Origin: Paraburkholderia antibiotica
Lineage (GTDB): Bacteria > Pseudomonadota > Gammaproteobacteria > Burkholderiales > Burkholderiaceae
Assembly (NCBI RefSeq): GCF_012927125.1
Contig: NZ_JABBFZ010000033.1
Coordinates: 1 to 44,437, forward strand
Reading direction: 5' to 3'
DNA: 44,437 bases
Shown here piece by piece: positions 34,255 through 43,200 of the stretch. The position numbers were made by a program, and so were the translations under genes. Positions within the stretch are counted from its first letter, which is position 1; each line of letters begins with the position of its first letter. The notes below the pieces were generated by a model. It was not told the origin of the DNA, ran no database searches, and saw only the letters and a list, made by a program, of their open reading frames with translations.

Positions 34255-37200
34255 ATGAATAAAGGCCGATTCAAGAAGGTCTTCAGCAAACGACTTGGCA
34301 TGCTCGTGGCGGTTGAGGAGACAGCAAATAGTCAGGGTAAGCAACCGGGGGAAAGCTCCGGTTCTGGCGTATCCGCACCCGCTTCCGCTTCAGCTTTCGG
34401 TTCAGGCGTGGTGTCGATGCTGACGTCGATGTCGCTCGCCTTGTTCCTCGCGGCCCCATCCGTGACCTTCGCGCAGTCGTTGCCTACAGGCGGCCAGGTC
34501 GTGGGCGGCCAGATCAACATCGGTCAAAACAGCAACACGATGACGATCACCCAGGGAACGCAGCGCGGGGCGATCAACTGGAGCACCTTCAATATCGGCT
34601 CGGGCAACACGGTCCAGTTCGTTCAGCCGAATTCGACGTCGCAGACGCTCAATCGCGTGGTGGGCGGCGTGCCCTCGAACATTCAAGGCAGTCTCCTCGC
34701 CAACGGCCAGGTGCTGATCCAGAACGCTAACGGCATCCTGTTCGGCGGTGGCTCGGTGGTGAACGTGGGGTCGCTGCTGGCGACCACGAAGAACATCGAC
34801 CCGAACCAGTTCATGGCGGGTGGCGCGCTGGATCTGAGCTCGACCGGTGTGAACGCCGGGATCGTGAACAATGGCACGATCAACGCGCAAGGCTACGTGG
34901 TCCTCGCCGCCGACCAGGTGAGGAACGCCGGCACGATCAACGCGCCGGGTGGCCAGGTGGTGCTGGCGGCCGGCGACAGTGCGACGGTGGCGCTGAACAA
35001 CGGCCAGGGCATTTCGGTGACGCTGAACAATGCGACGGCCAACGCGCTGGTGGACAGCAGCGGAAATATCGAGGCCGGTAACGGATCGGTGCTGCTGACC
35101 GCGCGAGGTGCGAACACGGTGCTCGACACGGTGGTTAACCTGTCCGGCGTCGTCAAGGCCGGGACCGTGGTAGCCGATGCGGGTAACACAGGCGACACGG
35201 TGGTGACGGGACGGATCGACGCCTCGAACACTACCGCGGGTGGCACGGGCGGCACCGTGGTGCTGACGGGCGATCGCGTGGGTCTGTTCGGCAATGCGAG
35301 CGTCAATGTTTCCGGTGACGGCCAGGGCGGTACGGTGATCGTCGGCGGCGACAGCCTGGGTCATGTGGCCAATAGCTCGGCATCTTCCCTGATTTCGTCG
35401 GTGAACTTCGCGAACCAGACCGTGGTGGGCGCGGGTGTGACCATCGACGCAGGTTCCGCACACGGCAACGGTGGATTCGTGGAGACCTCGGGCCACACGC
35501 TGGATGTGCAAGGCAGCATCTCGGCCGCAGCGCCCAACGGCGAGGCCGGGCACTGGCTCATCGATCCGACCGATGTCACGATCGGTGGCACCGATGCCAA
35601 CTTTACGGGCAATCTCAGCGACGGCACGTTCAGCGGCGGCAGCAACACGACCGCAACAGTAAGCAATACGACGATCAGCTCCGCACTGAGCAACGGCACG
35701 AACGTAACGATCACGACGGCGAGTAGCGGTAACGCGACCGGCAACATTACGCAGCTGGCGGGCGCGGACATTACCGACACGAGTACGAGCAACACGTCGC
35801 TGACGTTGACGGCCAATGGCAGCATCGCGCTGCGAGGCAACATCACGTCTACCTCGGGGAAATTGAACCTGAATCTGACGGCGGATGCGGGCAATAACGG
35901 ATCCGGTTCCGTCTCTACAGCAGCCAATACATCGATTAACCTGGGCGGTGGCGAACTGACCGTTTCGGGCAACACCACTAATATCGCGAATAACGTCGCC
36001 GTCAATCTGTCTGGTGTACTAAACAACATCGGTGGCGGTTCGATCGTGGGTAGCGCTAACGGCAACGCTGGCGTTTACCTGGGTAGCGCGCTGAACTTCA
36101 ACGGCACGGGTTCGCTGAACATCACCGGCTCGGAGACTGGCACTGGTGCCGGTTTTGGCGTTTACGCGAACGGGCTGAACGTGAGCTCCGGTAACGTGAC
36201 CGTTAACGGCACGACGGCCGGCACCTGTGCCGGCGTGTCCGTCGCTGCTCCGGTGAACGTGGCGGGCGGTAACCTGACCATCGCTGGTACGACGACGAGA
36301 TCGAACGTCGGTGTCAATGGCGTGAATCTGTCCGGCGCCGTGTCGGTAACCGGTAACGGCGCGCTGAATGTCACGGGTACGGCATACGGCACCACCGGTA
36401 CCGGTGTGTACGTGAGCTCGCCGGTGACGGTCAACGGTGGTAGCGTGACGCTCAACGGTACGTCGGGGGTGGGCTGCACGACGTCCTCCGGCAATGGTGT
36501 GTGGTTGGTCGGCAATGTGTCCGCGTCCAACAACAGCGTGGTGAACATTACCGGTACGGCGTTGGGTACGAGCACCGGCATGGGCGTGTTTGTCAACGGC
36601 AACCTGAGCGTGACGGATAGCACGACGACGATCGGCGGTACCACGAACGGTTCCAACACGGGAGCATGTGTGTCGGGGTGCGTGTCGGTGAACGGCAGCA
36701 GCAATGTGGCCATTGCTGGCGCATCGAACACCGGCAGTGGCGCGTGCATCTCCGGGACCAACGTAACGGTGGGCGGTAACGGCACGCTGAACGTTTCTGG
36801 TAACTCCGGTACCGGCGTTGGCGTGTGCATCTCCGGGAACGTGGCGACGAACGCAAGCGGTAACGCGACCATTCGCGGAACGTCGAATTCCGGCATCGGT
36901 GTGCAGCTGTCCGGGAGTAACGTGACGGCAACCGATAGCAGCACGTTGAATATCACGGGTACTTCGAATACCACCGGCGCAAGTAGCGGCGTGTGCATTT
37001 CGGGTATCAATCTGGCGGTATCCGGGAATGGCACGTTGAGCGTCAACAGTACCACTCAGACCGGCACAGGCGTGGGCCTCGGCTTCAATAGACTGGTGAC
37101 GGTCACCGACAACGGCACGTTGAACCTCGTCGGCGTCACGAACGGTAGCAGCAACGATGGCGTGGATTTTTCGAACGGTGTGCAGGTATCCGGAAACGGC

Positions 37201-40200
37201 GTACTGAACGTCTTCGGACAATCGAGTGGCGGGTATGGCGTTTATATCACCAGCACCAATGGCGGCATAACGCTGAACGGCGGTAGCGCTTCGATCGTCG
37301 GTGTGTCGAACACATCGTCCGGTGTTTTGACGCTAGCCACTCCTGCTCAGGTGCTTACTGTCAACAACGGCACTCTTAACATTACCGGCCAGTCCAATTC
37401 TGGCGATGGCGTGGATTCTTATGGTAACTCCACGGTCACCGGCGCCGGCAGCAGCCTGAACGTCATCGGCACCTCCAATTCCGGCACCGGCATCATCCGT
37501 TCGTGCTTAGGTTTGTCGCCGTTGAACGTTTCCAACGGCGCTACCGTGTCGTTCAACGGTACATCGAACAGCAATTACGGCGTGCTCCTCAACGGCTTCA
37601 ACAACATCACCTCGGGTGGCTGCTTTACTGTCACCGGCGTTTCCTATGGCAACAGCGCCGGCGTTGCGCAAGGTGCGAGCGGAAGCCCGAACATTACGGT
37701 GACAAATGGCACGATGATTGTCGTCGGTACGTCCTATGGCAGCAATGGCTCTGGCGTGAACATCGGCGCGGGCCAGACCATGACCGTTAACGGCAGCAGC
37801 GTCGTCAATATTACCGGCGTGGCCACGGGCAATGGCTCGGGCGTATATATGGCGGGCAGTCTCAATGCGACGGATACCTCCAACGTGACTATCGGCGGTA
37901 CGTCGAATGGTAGCGGTGGGGGCGTCGCCGTCACCGGTTGTATCGCGGTGAGCAGCAATGCCTCGACGAATATCACCGGCACCTCGTTCGGCAACGGCAC
38001 GGGAACGAATCTCGCCGGTTGTGTCACGGTGAGCGGCAATGCCTCGACGAATATCGCTGGCACCTCGGTCGGCAACGGCACGGGAGCGTACATCGGCGGC
38101 TGCGTCACGGTGAGCGGTAATGGTGTGACGAATGTCACCGGCAACGCGGGCGGCAGCGGCACGGGCACGAACATCGCTGGCTGCGTGACGTTGAGTGGCA
38201 GCGGTGCGATGGGTATCCAGGGCACCTCGTTGGGCAATGGCGCAGGCGTACTGTTGGGTGGCCGTCTCAACGTGTCCAATACTGCTGAGATAACCGTGAA
38301 CGGCACGTCGGACGGCAACGGTGTCGGTGCGAACATCAGTGGCTGCGTCACGGTGAATGGCAGCGGTGCGGTGAATGTCACGGGGACCTCGAACGGCAAC
38401 GGCACGGGCGCGAATTTCAACGGCGTATATAACAACATCACCGATAACGGCACGCTGAGTGTCACCGGCGTATCGAACCTCGGCACCGGTGCGAGTTTTA
38501 GCGGATGTGTCACGGTCGGCAACAGCGCTACGCTGGACGTTGGCGGCAGTTCGAATAACAGTACGGGTGTGAATTTCGGCGGCTGTATCACGATGTCCGG
38601 CGCCACCACGGTGAACGTCACCGGCCAGTCGAATGGCGCCGGTACCGGTATTCTGTTCGCGTCGACGCTCGGAAATATCAATGTGAACGTCGGCAGCGTG
38701 TCGTTTAACGGCACGTCGAATAGCGGCGTGGGCTTGAACATCGGCACCAACGTGGCGGTGAGCGGCACCGGCAATGTGACGCTTAGCGGCAAGACGTCGA
38801 ACGGCACCGTCGACGGTCTGAACTTGTGCGGGAGCGTGGCGGTCTCCGGCAACGGCACGTTGAACATCACCGGTACGACGGGGCCGACCGGCAACGCCAG
38901 CGGTGTGACGCTGAACTTCAGCCGGGTCACCTTCAATGGCGGCAACTTCACGGTCACCGGCGTGGCCGGTGGTTCCGGCTATGGCATCAACTTCAGCAAC
39001 TCGCCGTCGTCGTACTCGGTGACTTCGGGCAATGTGACGTTCAACGGCACGTCGAATACAGGCCACGGTCTGAGCCTCGCTGCAAACACCAGTCTGGCCG
39101 CTAGCGGCAACGGAAGTTTGACGCTCATCGGCACGACGCAGAGTACTACCCTCGACGGTATCGACCTCGCTGGAAACGTGTCGGTGTCTGGTAATGGTGC
39201 TCTGACCGTTGTCGGTGGTTCGAATGGCGGCTATGGCATCTACGTGAATACTCCGCTGAATGTCACCGGCGGGAATCTGGTGCTCAACGGTACCTCCAAC
39301 ACCAATATCGGCGTGTATTTCGCCACCAACGCGACCGAAAGTGTCTCGAATGGCAGCCTGAACGTCACGGGCAACTCCGCCAATACGAGTGGGGTCGCTT
39401 TTGCCGGCGACGCAAACTTCAACCTGTCGAACAATGGCGTGGTCAACCTGAGCGGAACGGGCAGCGGCGGCAACGCAGCCGGCATTTCGTTCGGACACAA
39501 CCTCACGGTTAACGGCACGGGTAGCTTGACGGCCAACGGCAACGGTGGGGTGCATACAAGCGGTATCGTTGCGGTGAACAACAATGCCGCGGTAACGCTC
39601 AACGGCACGTCGCAGACAAGCGACGGCGTGCTGCTTGGCGGCGGCGCGGCGGTAACCGGCGGCCGCCTCAATCTCATCGGCGCATCGGCCAACTCGGCTG
39701 GTGTCAACCTTTCCCAGTCGGTGAACGTATCGGGCAACAGCACGCTCAACGTGACCGGTACGTCGAATACGGGCGTTGGCGTTTCACAGGACGTGAATAG
39801 TTCGCTCAATACGAACAATTCTGCAGTGGTCAGTCTCAATGGCACGGCCACGGGTAACGGCACGGGTGTGCGTCTGAACGGCAGTACGAATGTATCGGAC
39901 AACTCGACGCTGAACATGACGGGTAGTTCGGTGGACGGTACCGGCGTGCTGGAGAGCATGACGCCGCACGCTGTCATGAATATCAGCGGCAATGGCCACG
40001 TCAATGCCTTCGGCAGTTCCGTCAATGGCACGGGTAACGACTTTAACGGCGACACCCAGCTCACGGGCAATGGGGCGCTGAACCTGACGGGCACATCGGT
40101 CAATGGCACGGCGGTGGAACTGAGCTCGAACCTCAATGCCACGAACAACAGCACGATCACGATCGCGGGGAATTCGACCAATGGGACGGGTTTCCAGGAG

Positions 40201-43200
40201 GATCCGGGCAGCAATCTGAACCTGAGCGGCAGCGCGAAGGCCAATATTTCGGGTAATTCGGTCACTGGCGATGGTGTGGATCTGACCGGCACCAATACGC
40301 TGACGGGAAATAGCAGCCTGATCGTTCATGGCAATTCGGATAGCGGCAGTGGCTTGGGCCTGGGCGGGGCGATTAACGCCACGTCGGGCACGACCGTTTC
40401 GTTGAACGGTACGTCGAACACGGGCGCAGCGATTTACCTGGGCGCGGGCGATGGCCTGACGCTGGACGGCAACCTCGCGATGAACATCGCGGGCAGCTCG
40501 AACGCGGGCACCGGGGTAGAGCTGGGCAACGTCACGGTGACGGATATGGCGACGCTGAACGTGACCGGCAGCACGGTGACGGGTGTCGGCGTTTCACAGG
40601 ACGCGAACGGTTCGCTGGATATGAGCGGCGACGCAGTGGTCAATCTCCATGGCACGTCCACCGGTGACGGCACGGGCGTGCGGCTGAACGGCAGCACGAA
40701 TGTGTCGGCCGACTCGACGCTTAACCTCAACGGTAGCTCCGTGGACGGCATCGGGGTGCTGGAGAGCATGACGCCGCGTGCCGTGATGAACATCACCGGC
40801 AATGGTACGGTCAATGCGTTCGGCAGTTCGGTCAACGGCACGGGTAACGACTTCAACGGCGATACGCAGATCACGGGTAACGGCTCGCTGAACCTGACGG
40901 GTACGTCGGTCAACGGCACGGCCGTGGAGCTGAGTGCAAACCTCAATGCCACGGACAACGGCACGATCACGATCGCGGGTAATTCGACCCATGGGACGGG
41001 CTTCCTTGAGGATCCGGGCAGCAGCCTGAATCTGAGCGGTAACGCGAAGGCGAGTATTGCGGGCGAGTCGAGCACCGGAGTCGGCACGGAGCTGAATGGG
41101 TCGACGGCAGTATCGGAGAACGCCTCCCTGAGTATTCTGGGTGACGCGACCGTTGGCAGCAACGGCACGCTCGATACCAGCAATGGCGGCTCGACTGATG
41201 TCAGTGGCAACCTGTCGAACAACGGGACGATTGATACTGATAGTGGTTCGCTGAATATTGGCGGCAACGTCGAGAATAATGGTTCGCTGAACACGAGCGG
41301 TGATAACGGCACGACCAACATTGGTGGTGGCCTGAACAACAGCGGCAACGTCAGCACGACGGATAACGGTACGCTGAATGTGACGGGCAACGTCTCGAAC
41401 GGTGAGAACGGCACGCTTGACACCAGCAATGGTGGCTCGACTGATGTCGGCGGTAACCTGTCGAACAACGGCACGGTCGACACCGACAATGGTTCGCTGA
41501 ACGTGAACGGAAGCGTCGACAACAATGGTTCGTTGAACACGAGCGGCGACAACGGTACGACCAATATTGGTGGTGACCTGAACAACAGCGGCAATGTCAG
41601 CACGACGGATAACGGCACGCTGAATGTGACGGGTAACGTGTCGAACGACGAGAACGGCACGCTCGACATCAGCAATGGCGGCTCGACCGACATCAACGGT
41701 AATCTGTCGAACAACGGCACGGTGGACACCGACAACGGTTCGCTGAATGTCAACGGCAGCGTGGACAACAATGGTTCGTTGAACACGAGCGGAGACAACG
41801 GCACGACCAACATCGGCGGTGACCTGAACAACAGCGGCAACGTCAGCACGACCGACAACGGTTCGCTGAACGTCAACGGCAGCGTGGACAATAACGGCAC
41901 GCTGAACACGGCCGCTAACGGCACGACCAGTATCGGTGGTGACCTGAACAATAGCGGCAATGTCAGCACGACCGACAATGGCACGCTGAACGTGACGGGC
42001 AACGTGTCGAATGACGAAAACGGCACGATCGACACCAGCAACGGTGGCTCGACAGACATCAATGGCAGCCTGTCGAACAACGGCACGGTGGGCACCGACA
42101 ACGGCACGCTGAACGTGACGGGCAACGTGTCGAACGATGAAAACGGCACGATCGACACCAGCAATGGCGGTTCGACGGACATCAACGGTAGCCTGTCGAA
42201 CAACGGCACGGTGGATACCGACAATGGTTCGCTGAACGTCACCGGCAGCGTGGACAATAATGGCACGCTGAACACGACCGCTAACGGCACGACCAGTATC
42301 GGCGGCGACCTGAACAACAGCGGCAACGTCAGCACGACGGACAACGGTACGCTGAACGTGACGGGCAACGTGTCGAACAATGGCACGATTGATACCGACA
42401 ATGGTTCGCTGAACGTGAACGGCAGCGTGGACAATACCGGCACGCTGAACACGACCGATAACGGCACGACCAGTATCGGCGGTGACCTGAACAACAGCGG
42501 CAATGTCAGTACGACGGACAACGGCACGCTGAACGTGACGGGCAACGTGTCGAATAACGGCACGCTCGACACCAGCAATGGCGGTTCGACGGATATCAAT
42601 GGCAGCCTGTCGAACAACGGCACAGTCGACACCGACAACGGTTCGCTGAACGTCAACGGCAGCGTGGACAACAACGGCACGCTGAACACGACCGCTAACG
42701 GCACGACCAGCATTGGTGGTGACCTGAACAACAGCGGCAACGTCAGCACGACCGACAATGGCACGCTGAACGTGACGGGCAACGTCTCGAACGACGAAAA
42801 CGGCACGCTCGACACCAGCAACGGCGGCTCGACCGATATCAACGGTAACCTGTCGAACAACGGCACGGTCGACACCGACAATGGATCGCTGAATGTCAAC
42901 GGCAGCGTGGACAACAATGGCACGCTGAACACGACCGCTAACGGCACGACCAGCATCGGCGGCGACCTGAACAACAGCGGCAACGTCAGCACGACGGACA
43001 ATGGCACGCTGAATGTGACGGGCAACGTGTCGAACGACGAGAACGGCACGATCGACACCAGCAACGGTGGCTCGGCGGACATCAACGGTAGCCTGGATAA
43101 CAACGGCACGGTCGACACCGACAATGGTTCGCTGAATGTCAACGGCAGCGTGGACAACAATGGTTCGTTGAACACGAGCGGTGATAACGGCACGCTGAAC

